Assembly (NCBI GenBank): GCA_020747065.1 | Contig: JAGMVK010000003.1 | Span: forward strand, 3,658,001-3,722,000 | Source of the DNA: Cadophora sp. MPI-SDFR-AT-0126 | Taxonomy: Eukaryota; Ascomycota; Leotiomycetes; Helotiales; Ploettnerulaceae | Direction of reading: 5' to 3' | DNA length: 64,000 bases | Notes under the pieces: generated by a model | The model's input: only the letters and a program-made list of their open reading frames with translations | The model's database searches: none | Told to the model about the DNA's origin: nothing | Shown: positions 11,381-22,771 of the stretch, piece by piece | Layout of the letters: the number at the start of each line of letters is the position of its first letter | Position numbering within the stretch: position 1 is the stretch's first letter | Position numbers and translations under genes: made by a program

Positions 11381-13531
11381 ATGGGACGGCCTGACGAAGA
11401 TATTCGCCCAATTGGCGTCGACGAGGAAAGTGGGCGCAATGACTCCCAGGAACAGCTTGTTGCGAAACCGAGGACCTGGAAGAGCTATGTTTGGGATACT
11501 TGGGAGCTGCCGAAAGAGGAACGATGGTTGTTGTTTAAGGTTGATGCGTTTGTGTTGACTTTTGCGTCGGTATGTGCAATGAATATATTCTACTTTGGGT
11601 TTTGCCGAGATAAAGATACTGATTACCTGGAACTAGATTGGCTACTTTCTCAAGAATCTCGATCAGACCAATGTCAATAATGCATTTCTCAGTGGTATGA
11701 AGGAAGACTTGAATATGTACGGCAACGAACTTGTCACCTCGACATCGATTTGGACTGTTGGATATGTGATTGGCCAGATTCGTACGTTTCACTATCCTGA
11801 AAATTGCATTTGCAAAGCATTGTGTGCTCCAAAATTCCACGTACTGACATTTATCAGCTTGCAATCTCCTGCTCACCCGAGTCTCTCCACGATGGGTCAT
11901 TCCATCATTGGAACTGGGTTGGGGAATTGCTACCATTTGCACTTCCCGCGTTGTGAACTACCATGCACTTTACGCCCTCCGATTCCTAGTCGGCCTCTTT
12001 GAGTAAGTCCCAACTGCCTCATAAGATAATATAACGCTAAACCCCACCCAGATCTGGGTTCTACCCAGGTATCCATTACATGCTTGGATCATGGTACACA
12101 CCACGAGAGATCGGGAAGCGAGCGATGATCTTCTGGCTCGCCGGATCCATCGGCCAAATGTTCAGTGGTTTCCTCCAGGCCGCAGCGTACAAGAACTTGA
12201 ACGGCGTTCACGGGAATGAGGGCTGGCGGTGGCTCTTCATCATCGACGGCATCATCACCATCCCCCTTGCTGTAATGGGATACGTCTTCTTCCCAAACCT
12301 TCCGCAAAGCGGTACCAAGACCTGGTGGACCACGCAAGCTGAACATGAGCTATCGGTCTCGCGGCTGAAGGCTGTTGGACGCGCTGGGAAGCAGCCTTGG
12401 ACCCTGGCGAAGGTGAAGAAGATTGCGTTTAGCTGGCATACATGGACTCTCCGTAAGCATTTAGCCCGTTTAAAGAAGCATCCCTAACTTCATCCAGCTT
12501 ACCTATACGTCCTGTGGAACAATGCATATGCGCAGCCTGCTATGGGCTACTGGTTGAAGTCTTTCAACTCAAAGACTCACCCACCAGTGCCTGGCGTCAC
12601 CTTTTCTGTGCCAGAGATCAACAATCGTGAGTCAAAAACCACCCCGCAGCGCACGGAACATAACACTAACGCAATCTGCAGTGCCTCTCGTCTCTACTGG
12701 AATCTTCATCGTGGCCGCTCTGTGTGTTGCATGGCTTGATGACGGGCCGCTTCGAGCGAGACGATATCCCTTCATTTATGTTGGGGCTGTTAGCGGCGTT
12801 AGTACTGTTTATTTACTCTCTTCACTCCGGAAGTAATAGATTGGGACTTACATACTGACTGTCATGAACCTCATAGATCATTTTCGCTGTGCTTCTACGT
12901 CAACTGCCTCTGTATTCGGATATAACGCAAAGAAAGTTGGTGTACTGGTTCAGTATGATAGGAGTAAGTATAGCTATCCTGCTAAAAAGCAACTTCCATT
13001 TCTGTGGTCAAAGGTTTCAGGTGACTAACTTTACGAGTAGAATGGAGCCGGTCCATTGATTCTCAGTTGGATCAACGAGATTTGTTCGGCCGACACCGAA
13101 AAGAGAGCTCTGCTCGTCGCAGCAGGCAATGATTTCGCTTATGTCGTGCAGGCAGTCGTAAGTAATCAATCAGAAGCCATTTGACTAGATTCGCGCTCAC
13201 GACTTATTCCCAGGCTCCAAATTTTGTTTGGAAGACAACAGAGTTCCCAGCAGCGCGCAAGGGATACGTTTGGTCTTTGATTCTCAACATTCTACTGAGT
13301 GAGTTCGCCCTCGACATCTGTATCTGTAAACGTTGTAAGATAATCTAATGGTGGTGATTGATTGTAGTTTTCTGGACCGCACTGATCCAAGTCCTGCTCT
13401 GGAGAGACAAGAAGAAGGCGGCGAGGGCAGAATCTGATGACTCTGTGGCGGACAGCGAGGACCTTGCTGCACAGGGAAGTGAATATGATGAGAAGAAAGC
13501 TGTTCGTACCGACGTCAGTACGGCAGTCTAG
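11381..13531 (+). CDS. MFS transporter, anion:cation symporter (allantoate/pantothenate-permease-like) family
   Basis: Ten exons: 11381-11569, 11637-11781, 11858-12002, 12052-12452, 12498-12626, 12682-12797, 12877-12963, 13041-13157, 13214-13298 and 13368-13531, giving 525 residues. The introns have GT-AG ends; the sixth uses GTTAGT as donor. Family marks are YFLKNLDQTNVNNAFLSGMK in the first loop, the RVVNYHALYALRFLVGLFES helix and SGFYPGIHYMLGSWYTPRE, all typical of the fungal ACS carriers (Dal5/Tna1/Liz1 relatives). The tail is hydrophilic and acidic. It would move a small organic anion or vitamin across the plasma membrane; the substrate cannot be read from sequence. It lies 0.7 kb downstream of the siderophore-type NRPS but is not of the siderophore-iron-transporter (MirB-like) class, so cluster membership is open. 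Confidence 0.88.
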
Positions 13532-13841
13532 AATCTAATTGACAGAGAAGAGATGGAATGAATGATAGTAAAGGAGAGTGCTGCTCGAAGAGGAAGAAAC
13601 GGTCGCTACAGGCGCGAGAGATTCCCCCCTTTCGGACATAGGGGTTAAGAATATCAGAAGACAGTAAATGCCAGCAGCTTCTAGAGCCGAACTAAATGAT
13701 ATGATGAATTATGCGAGTCGGTCTTTCCGTTTCATTGAGAGTTAACTTATGAGGTAGTCGCGACCTTTTGAAGTCACGAAAACATCAACCTTCCGCTAGA
13801 CTTTATCTCAACAACGTCAACACCCAACATCCATACAAAAC
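13532..13841. other. Short intergenic region
   Basis: 310 bp between the MFS stop codon and the next start. Nothing recognisable apart from presumed 3' and 5' untranslated sequence. Confidence 0.4.
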
Positions 13842-14529
13842 ATGCCTAACCATGAGGAGAACGACACCCCACCTCCATCGGGTAACGAAAAGGCCATTCA
13901 CAAGCTGATCGACGAAGAGCTTGATCGCACCAATGAAACTTCTCTACGAGCTAGGAAGCCAGACTTGATAACGCGATCGCTGAGCTCGAGCAGGTGTGTT
14001 CCAGCAGGCTCCTGGTTGGGAATCTCCAACAGCTAACATATTGGAAGAAATTTTGGGAGACCCAGTCGATCATTGCAAAGGAGCTTGCACATAGCTGTAC
14101 CTTGCCCCCACGGAATGTCGCAAAAGTCGGCCAAGCCATCAGCGATATCGATCTCGAAGCAGTCTCGGATCGCCACAAGGAGGAAATGATGAAGCCGATC
14201 GCGGAAAGGCATTGTCCGCATGGCCGTCAGAACGGGCAGGAGGTTGTGAGGAATGTTTTTATCTTTTGTCCTTTTCCTACTCACTAGAGTATGCATGAGC
14301 TGATTTCAGAATTGCGAAGCGGCACTTCTCCACTGGCGATCTGCAGGCGACTTGGAGAGGAACAACCCAGGTTGGTGCTCATGCCTCACCCGATAAAGGC
14401 GACGCTGTGGTATGCGACGCCTGCGAACGTAGGATGGACAAGAAGAAGAATTGGAAACGGACCTTTTCAAGATTTACCATTGCTATCAGACGCAGAGCTA
14501 GGCATCGGAGGAAGAATGAAACATATTAG
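13842..14529 (+). pseudogene. Frameshifted small gene of unknown function
   Basis: Coding character runs across three frames. The start codon at 13842 opens a hydrophilic N-terminus (NEKAIHKLIDEELDRTNE). Near 13963 the frame must change for KPDL to continue as DNAIAELEQ. An intron from the GTGTGT donor at 13994 to AG at 14031 then leads to LTYWKKFWETQSIIAKELAH and on to the HCPHGRQNGQEV segment. A second intron, from about 14246 to about 14309, leads to NCEAALLHWR. A second frame change near 14374 is needed to reach GDAVVCDACERRMDKKKNW and a stop at 14529. Two indels suggest a decaying gene, though two base-calling errors or an exon structure I missed could give the same picture. The CDAC pair hints at metal binding; I do not recognise the family. 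Confidence 0.45.
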
Positions 14530-16916
14530 AGTTGTTGTGTGTTCAACAGCCTTTCCAGCGAGCATGAACAAAGCAGGACAGTCTCTATGTTGTAAACTTT
14601 TGCCTTGTACATAAACTTTGTACAGGATTCGCCAAATTGCTGAAAGCTTTATTTGTTTTTACATTGTCTACTCGCGCGGTTGTTGAACTCGTTGACTTGT
14701 GACGACAAAAGTGGAAATCTCATGCTCTGGTCAATACCAGTGACCCTGATAGCCACAGCGTGTTCAGTTCAGTGCGGGGTACTTTCAGCTGAAGGCGGGG
14801 CAATTGCTAGCACTCCTCACCGCCGAGGGAGCGCTGTAATCCCTGAAACATCCGCCCTACAGTCCCTGAAACGAGCCTGGAAGAAGATCTCAAAGGCACA
14901 TCTAATGAAGCAGCGTAGATTCTCCACTTCTCCACGATTGAAAATAAATGGATCTTGTGTTTGCAGATAGATGTACAAAGCAAAGCATTCTCACTGGAAG
15001 TTTTCTTGCTATACTCTCAGCCGTCGTACGCCCACTAGCTCCGCAAGTGATCTTGCTTCCTACTTACTCAGGCTAGGATTGGTGAGGATGGGTTGGATGA
15101 TGAGACGGACTGTCAACAATTCATTGACAACGGTAGAGCCAACGAATTTTATTGTTCAGATGGGACGCACTCGGAAGAGGGCAGCAGGCAGGGCAGGTAT
15201 GAGCGCTACTTGTAAATACGAGCCGGTGTCAGTAATTGAGATAGCTGGGCCAAGTAGCAAGCGTAGACGGTGTAATGAAGACAACGATGGAAGCAACGCC
15301 AGAGACAGAATATAATGCAACTTAGAAAATGTAAGGTTCAGACGCTGCAATGGAATAAACATAGGTAAGATACGACACAGCTTTAAGAAATACCTCAAAC
15401 CGTCACGCCCTTTTTATGAAGAACGCGAACTAATCCCGGGCTGAAATATCGATCCTTCACCAAGGATGCCAACTGTTGTAGTATGTTGTTGCTGTAACCA
15501 CACAATGAATGTAGTCCATAACAGAATCTCTGAGGATGGATCTTGTTGGTATCCTGGTCTGGTTGAGATGATAATTATCTTTACGTATATTGATCATTGC
15601 CAGAGAACACTGAGGCCGAAATGGCCAAGTTTGATGAAGGCAACGTCTCGGAAACCGCTTGAGAACCAATCAGATCCCAATCTGGCTTCCGTATTTTGCC
15701 CAAAGACGACTCGTCTTGTATTGTTGAGGGCCATGGTAGTTCTCGAGTAAACCTAAAAAGCCATTGCTCTCTGTGGTGGGGTACATATGCCATGACCAAT
15801 TCGGTCGGAGAAGTTAGTTCCAAGAACATCCATCTTCAAATCCAGTCTCCAAATCCATCTTGAAGATGTTGCAGTCTTGTCTCCAAAGCCCTCGGGATGA
15901 ACGTCGTTTCAAACGGCTGAGATGTGGAGTTGGGGAGCAGAAAATTTCCTCGAGGCATTCTTTCGGGATTCGGGCGTGCGAGGCCGCACAATGGAGAACA
16001 AAGTTAAGAACTGTCATATCCATCTCTCAGGCGGAGATCTGGATCTGGCATCCACTTCTCAGTCGTGGAGTGGCGTGAGGTCACGACGGCTGCAGCTTGA
16101 GTGCAACGAATGCTGACATGGTTCATGGATGTAAGCCTCAGCTACTCTCGCTCTCTCAACGCCTGCATCTCAAATTCGAAGCCTCCCGTATTCGGAAAGA
16201 CACCATGTTGATATCTTGAACCTCGGATCTGAATGCTTGCTAACCTTGGTCCTGGGAATAACTTCAAACAAGAAGGGACCAATCGTCGGCGGCGGCGGAT
16301 GATGGACATGCATGGTGAAGTGTGGGGTAAATACTGACTGTTAAATAGTGAGTGCTGGTGCTGGAGCGAAACCGGACAAAGAGAGAAAAAAGGGAATGAA
16401 AGATACCGGCAGATCTCCACGCTGGCCTCTTTGGACCAATTGAAAGAATGGACTAGAGATGAAATTAAGGCTCATTAGTTGAAGCGACGGTCATTTGGGA
16501 AAGGTGAAGTTATTCAAAAGCTTAATGAGCCAATGGGACGACACCTGAAGCTGCTTATTTTGATGTGGCTGTCGGACTGCGCAGATCCCGCAGCAAACCA
16601 CCACACCGCACTGCGCCGGAACTGGCCTGTACAGTACTGCACTGCACTGTTCCTTCTGCCGGAGGACAAAACTTTAGGGCCATCAATTCAATATTCCCCA
16701 CATTCATCGCCGAGGGAAGAATCAAGCCCCTCGTACTGAGTACTTACAGTACTCTACTTAGTCTGACTCGACCCGCCTCTTTTTCCCTTTCCTCTCTTTC
16801 TCACCACCCTTTTACCTCACTCAACACCACTCAATTCCCACCTTCTGTTGACAGAAGAAACAACCAATAACCTCAATCGCAATCGCAGGCCCAATCTGCC
16901 ACTCCAAACCGCAACC
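14530..16916. other. Gene-poor stretch upstream of 5-aminolevulinate synthase
   Basis: About 2.4 kb with no coding frame that shows family resemblance or splice support in either strand. The last few hundred bases, rich in C/T tracts (about 16770-16850), look like a fungal housekeeping promoter and 5' leader for the gene at 16917. No RNA gene or transposon was recognised. Confidence 0.45.
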
Positions 16917-18796
16917 ATGGACTCCGTTCTTCGACAATCGAAGTCCATGTGTCCATTCCTGAAGAAGACTTCACCCGCCACCCTCCGCTCCCTCTCTACC
17001 TCCGCAACCCGCCAGGCCTCCCCAGGTGGTGGCAGCATGTCCAATCTGCAGACCATTGCTCGTCGCTGCCCCATCATGGGAAAGGCCCTCGCCGTCCAGA
17101 CCGCCAAATCCTCAAAGGTGGGACTTGGTGGCGTGGCTGCTCTGGGTGCTATCCGCGCTTTCTCTGGAAAGGTCAGCTCTGGCAAGGCGAAATTGCATAC
17201 CAGTCGTTCTCACGAAGCCAGAGCTTTGGACGATACTTTGTTTGGACGTGAAGGTTGGTATATTTATTATTGTGCGAGTACCCCGCTAATACAACACTCA
17301 CAGTTCCCTTTAAACATGCCAAATCAACTCGTTCAGTCCAGCACAAAAATGCCCAAAAATTCGACTACGAAGGATTCTACAATGCCGAAATTGACAAGAA
17401 GCACAAGGACAAGTCCTACCGCTATTTCAACAACATCAATCGTTTGGCAAAGGAATTCCCCCGTGCTCATATGGCCAGCAAGGAAGACAAGGTCACGGTC
17501 TGGTGCTCCAATGATTATCTCGGTATGGGCAGAAATCCTCAAGTCTTGAAATCTATGCACGAAACTCTTGAGGAATACGGAGCCGGTGCTGGAGGAACCC
17601 GAAATATCTCCGGACACAATAAACATGCCGTGAGCTTGGAGGCTACAATTGCGAAATTACACTCCAAGGATGCGGCATTGGTTTTTACCTCTTGCTATGT
17701 TGCGAACGATGCTACTCTGGCGACTTTGGGAAGCAAGCTACCGGATTGTGTGATTCTTTCGGATAGCTTGAATCATGCGTCTATGATCCAGGGAATCCGT
17801 CATTCTGGAGCTAAGAAGATTGTGTTCAAGCACAATGATCTGGCCGATCTCGAGGCCAAACTTGCCTCTCTCACATCCGATGTCCCCAAAATCATTGCAT
17901 TCGAGTCCGTGTATAGCATGTGTGGTAGCATTGGCCCAATTGAAGGAATATGCGACCTGGCCGAGAAATACGGCGCTCTGACCTTTCTCGATGAAGTACA
18001 TGCTGTAGGAATGTATGGACCACACGGAGCTGGTGTAGCAGAACATCTCGACTACGAAGCACATATCAATGGAAAGCCCAAGGGAACAATCATGGACCGT
18101 ATCGATATCATCACCGGAACTCTAGGCAAGGCTTATGGTTGCGTGGGAGGCTACATTGCAGGTTCGACCAAGATGGTAGACACCATCCGCTCTCTCGCAC
18201 CAGGATTCATATTCACCACTTCCCTCCCTCCCGCCACTATGGCAGGTGCTCAAACCGCCATCGAATACCAAATGGAATACCAAGGCGATCGACGCCTTCA
18301 ACAACTCCACACTCGTGCAGTCAAGGATTCTCTCGCCGAGCGTGATATCCCAGTCATTCCAAACCCGTCTCATATCATTCCCGTGCTAGTCGGCAACGCA
18401 GAACTCGCCAAGAAAGCCTCCGACATGCTTCTTGACGTCCATGGTATTTACGTGCAATCCATCAACTACCCCACCGTCCCAGTCGGCCAAGAACGTCTCC
18501 GCATCACTCCAACCCCCGGTCACGTTCGCGAGTTCCGCGAGCATCTTGTGGGAGCCCTCGAGTCTGTCTGGAACGAGCTTGGAATCAAGCGTACGTCTGA
18601 ATGGGCAAAGGAAGGCGGCTTCATCGGTGTCGGCGAGCCCGGTCTTGAACTCCCTGAACCACTTTGGACGGATGCCCAGTTGGGCGTTACCGATGTGGTC
18701 AAGGAGATGAAAGCAGCTGGTCCTGTGGGCGTTATGGAAGCCCTTCTTGAGAGGGAGACCAACGCTACAGCTAAAGCTGTCGCTGCTGCTGCATAA
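16917..18796 (+). CDS. hem1: 5-aminolevulinate synthase, mitochondrial
   Basis: First enzyme of heme synthesis: a PLP-dependent condensation of glycine with succinyl-CoA in the mitochondrial matrix. Exons 16917-17253 and 17304-18796 encode 609 residues. The N-terminal ~100 residues are basic and Ser/Thr-rich, as in a mitochondrial presequence. They carry two Cys-Pro heme-regulatory motifs (MCPF about residue 11, RCPIM about 50), known in this family to let heme block import or activity. The core shows [53 protein letters not shown] and the PLP-lysine motif TGTLGKAYG. The length fits fungal homologues. It lies about 3.4 kb downstream of the MFS gene in the siderophore-type region, but is an essential gene and may be a chance neighbour. 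Confidence 0.97.
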
Positions 18797-21082
18797 GTCA
18801 TCTTATCAGCTAGCTGCCAACTCTTGATGTACTTCATTCAAGAATTGGCAAGGGCGGTAAATGGGGAGCTCATCGGACCCGAAACCACGATCTTTCGAGC
18901 GAGGATATATATGTTTTAGTGATATGATTGATGTGAAGCAAGCTAGCAAGCGGAGAGTACGTCTCGTTACGTATTTGATGTTTATGCTTCATGCTGAAAG
19001 GAAATGAAATGAAAATATTTTGACTGATGGGATCTTCGATCTCATCTACCTACCGACATTTACTGTTCCCAATTTCTGTTTTGCCGTTATGCCCATCGTG
19101 ATTGAGAGCTCAAATCTGCTGCTATAGCTAGAACCATAGTCCTTCCGAACTCTATCTTCGCAGACTTACCCATATCAACCCACCTGTTGGCTAGCTGGCT
19201 GGCTGGCTCGCACGGTGGAGGATAAATTAAACATGCCTCGCTAAATGCGATGAGTGGTGGACTGAAATAGGAATTGTAAACACAAATACAACACAAACAA
19301 AAAGAAAACAGACTCTTACTCTCAGTCCCACTCCGAGGCTCACCAGTATCTTATCTTCATTTCAGTCATTCGATTTTCAGGACCCCACCAAGGTCTCTAA
19401 GCCTGTGGATAGACAAGTTGTCCAAGGGACGATGCATGAATGAACACCTAGGACGTTCTGTAGACTACGAAGTTGGAGCGAAGTGAAACGAAACAATTCT
19501 AAAATTGGCCCAGAGTTTAATCTCACAACATATCCCGTAATACCTCCGAGAAGTGCCAGCGAACGAACTGCTTTCAGGCGCAGACTTTGCATTTCTGGGA
19601 GGGGAGGGGGATGTTCCCCATCGTCGTCATCAAATGCGCAGAACCTTGCGTGTGGAGTCGCTGTGTCCTTTAGCGAGGCAGATTTGACGAACGGGGGAGA
19701 ACATGGTTTAAATGGATAAACACACTGGGAGGAAGAGGTGATATGGAAAGACGTATGGATGGTAATGCGCTGAATTGAATTGACGAGCTGAAAATATGCT
19801 GACTGTTTGGATGGCTGCTGATTAGGATCGAATGATCGCCTGGTTCACACCTCTGCTGCTTGGACCTGGGACTGTAGACTATGGGAAAAGCTGGTAACTT
19901 CGTGATAGATGTCAATTCACATGACAGCCAGGCAATGGATACTGTGACGAGATGCCACCGATATCACATGGAATACAGACCGTCAAAGGTCTCGAACATC
20001 CGTGAACGGTGGAACATTGTAAGAACTGGTGGACTTACATTCCGACTCACCACGATGGACCCATCGAGCCATTGAGGCAACGAAGCCGAGAACAGCAGCA
20101 TTCTCGAAATTTTCGAGGTTTTGGAGACTTTCGACGAACACAAGCTACGTACCATATCCAACCCATATATGAAGAACATCATCGCGCATATGAAAAAGGA
20201 ACCGCAAAGATGTAATTGGTGATGTAGTTGTGTCCTGATTGAGTGAGGTACGGAGTATTCATATGAGAGAAACTTGATCCAGCCCCTGCAGACTGCTGTC
20301 AGTCAGGGTCTTCAGCCTCTTCTCATTCGGCAGCACGCTAGAAATTAGTGGATCCGGGCATGCCAGCCACCACCAAGAATTCAGGGTTGGGCGAAACAGC
20401 GGATCACCAACCTCCTCCAGCAATTGAGGGTCTTTAAGTGTCAGACATTTTCGACATGTGGCTTTCCATAGATAGCTCTCTTGTCTATTCACATCCAAGA
20501 CAAGACACAAACGTATATCTTCAATCTTTACGCTTGTCAAAAATCAATATTCGTCCGCATTGCATTCGCATCGTCTGATCAAGCCATAGTTCAAGCCCAG
20601 CCCAGTCTTCAATGCACACTATCGATAAGCTGTCAGCCACTGTCACGATAAGCTAGTGCCCCCTCCTCAGTCGAGTCTCACACGAATTCCAGACAACCAC
20701 AACACAATAATCAGCTGCAACTCAACTTCACCGCTGCACTCGATCCGACCTCACTATCGTTCTCATCTCAAGTCCCTCCACGTTCGCTGATCTACGAAAC
20801 AAACATCGAAGCCTCCACACGCAATCGCCCCCATCATCCGATACCCACTCCACCGTCGCATCCAAACCACAAGGTTCGCACTCCCCGTGTACTTGAGACA
20901 CGGCGTGCGACGATCGACCGTCGACCCTTGCACAGGCCATTTGTGCATGAACAACACCCAGAAGCGAATCCATAAATCCTTTGAAATATAGACTTCAGGA
21001 CCACTGGGAAGGGAAGTCACGACCGACCGGCACAAGAGATAATTCATGCGACGGGAAGTCCTCACAACCCCCCCATTGAACA
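18797..21082. other. Intergenic region
   Basis: About 2.3 kb without a convincing gene. A short GGCT-type repeat lies at 19188-19209. The last part (about 20640-21080) is probably the promoter and long leader of the gene at 21083. No RNA gene was recognised. Confidence 0.45.
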
Positions 21083-22771
21083 ATGCTGCATCCCTCTCCA
21101 ACAAAGACAAGCCCATCGACTCCATCCCTTACCAACAGCATTCCAAGTACTATCACCAACCCGAAATATCGAATCAATACTGCTGCGAGAAGGACCATAT
21201 CTGCGAGGGACATATCTGCCGCGACGAGTCGAAATTCCAGTGGGCAAGTATGGGCAGAGGATTATTACTCGCTTGATATTGGTGGATCGAACTCAGGGGA
21301 GGAAGACTCGGACATACTATCACCACCTCCAGCAGCTACACTCACTTCAAGGCCCTTTCCGAAAAGTGTGTCATTATCAGCAGAAGAAGAATCATATCCT
21401 GCGAGACAACCACGAACACACCAGCGCTCGCTGACAGCATTATTACCATTTCGAACGAACTCCTCCGGTCCAGAGAGTCATACCAAGGTGGACATCGAGG
21501 GTGACTTCATGCCTACATTGACTGGAGATAAGGAGGGCGTCATCAAGATCGCAGATAGAAGAGGAGGACTCAGTTCGTGGTTTACTGGATCTTCAGCACC
21601 TGTCACAGTCGGAGTTCCCATCATGGAGCCAGATACCAGAACCTCTCGGGACGCCAGTCCCCAACGACCAGCGGCCAGACTACAGAAGAGGCCAACAGAG
21701 CCAGCTTCTCCTCCAAGGACAAACACAGGCGGAATGTTCGGGTTCTTCGCACCAAAATCACCATCCAAATCCCAACAAACTGTACAAATACCTGCAGAAC
21801 TCAATGACGACGAATTCCTCACCCTCGACGTAACAGCAGCACTATTTCCAAACGGCGAACCCTCAGCACAAGACCCCTTCTCTCCAGCAGCATTCAAGAA
21901 CCTTCTCATGAATGCCGAGGGGCTCCTCCTAAAACTCCAAACCGCATACAAACTCCGCACTCTCTCCCTCCACGAACTATCCGCCGAAAAAGAAGCCATG
22001 AGCGAGGAATTGGAAGAGGCAGAAACGAGAGCGAAATGTCTGAAGAGTCAGCTAGATGACATGGCACACCAAATGTCCATCAAGGATTCCTCGATAGCAG
22101 AACTCGCTGCCGAACTCGCCGCCGAGAAACAAGCTCGCGCGGAAGAGAAACTTGCCCGCGAACAATCCATCGCGCTCGTCAAGGCCAGAGCAGAGCGTGA
22201 CGTGAAGCGCGGATCCAACAGCAACATTTCCATCGACACCACAGGCGAAGACCTCGATATCTCAGGTTCAGGAGTAGGAAGACGCAGGATGAAACGTATC
22301 AGCGGGGACTCGTCTTCGCTCAGTACGGATGGGGAAAGTGGTTCAGAGTTCGAAGCTGATTCTGTGTTCTCGCGGAGTCGGAGCCCGACATTCACGATGA
22401 GTAGTGTGAGTGTGGCCGGCACAATAGACAGCACACCTGAGATTATGCAGGCGAGTTTCGCGCGCGTGGTGCCGAATCCGGGCCAGAATCCAGGACGACC
22501 GAAGATGAGGCAACAGAGGAGCACGTTTCAGAAGATCTTGTCGGGGATGGGGAGTACAGCCGTGGAAGCGGAAGTGGAGAGAGAACGAGATCCATATGAG
22601 GGTATTGGAATGGGTGAGGAGGGGTGCAGTAACTGTCGAGGCAAGGACGCCAGTGTGGCTTGGGATACTGTAGGGTTGATGCGGGCGGAGAACAAGGGGT
22701 TGAAAGAACGGGTGGGAAGTTTGGAGGCTGCTGTTGAGGGGGCTTTGGACTTGTGTAATGGGTTGGTATGA
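21083..22771 (+). CDS. Conserved fungal protein with central coiled coil, function unknown
   Basis: Single exon, 562 residues. The first ~230 residues are low-complexity, rich in Ser, Thr and Pro (SPPPAATLTSRPF, HQRSLTALLPF), as in disordered regulatory tails. A structured segment follows (DEFLTLDVTAALFPNGE, then AFKNLLMNAEGLLLKLQTAYK), then a long Glu/Ala/Lys heptad-type stretch at about 300-375 that predicts a coiled coil. After a Ser-rich linker the C-terminus carries a CSNC pair and a second short helix (VGLMRAENKGLKERVGSLE). The pattern resembles a scaffold or cell-polarity protein conserved in filamentous ascomycetes, but I cannot name a family and assign no function. No signal peptide or membrane segment is seen. 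The start is the first ATG in the frame. Confidence 0.75.
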   Translation: MLHPSPTKTSPSTPSLTNSIPSTITNPKYRINTAARRTISARDISAATSRNSSGQVWAEDYYSLDIGGSNSGEEDSDILSPPPAATLTSRPFPKSVSLSAEEESYPARQPRTHQRSLTALLPFRTNSSGPESHTKVDIEGDFMPTLTGDKEGVIKIADRRGGLSSWFTGSSAPVTVGVPIMEPDTRTSRDASPQRPAARLQKRPTEPASPPRTNTGGMFGFFAPKSPSKSQQTVQIPAELNDDEFLTLDVTAALFPNGEPSAQDPFSPAAFKNLLMNAEGLLLKLQTAYKLRTLSLHELSAEKEAMSEELEEAETRAKCLKSQLDDMAHQMSIKDSSIAELAAELAAEKQARAEEKLAREQSIALVKARAERDVKRGSNSNISIDTTGEDLDISGSGVGRRRMKRISGDSSSLSTDGESGSEFEADSVFSRSRSPTFTMSSVSVAGTIDSTPEIMQASFARVVPNPGQNPGRPKMRQQRSTFQKILSGMGSTAVEAEVERERDPYEGIGMGEEGCSNCRGKDASVAWDTVGLMRAENKGLKERVGSLEAAVEGALDLCNGLV

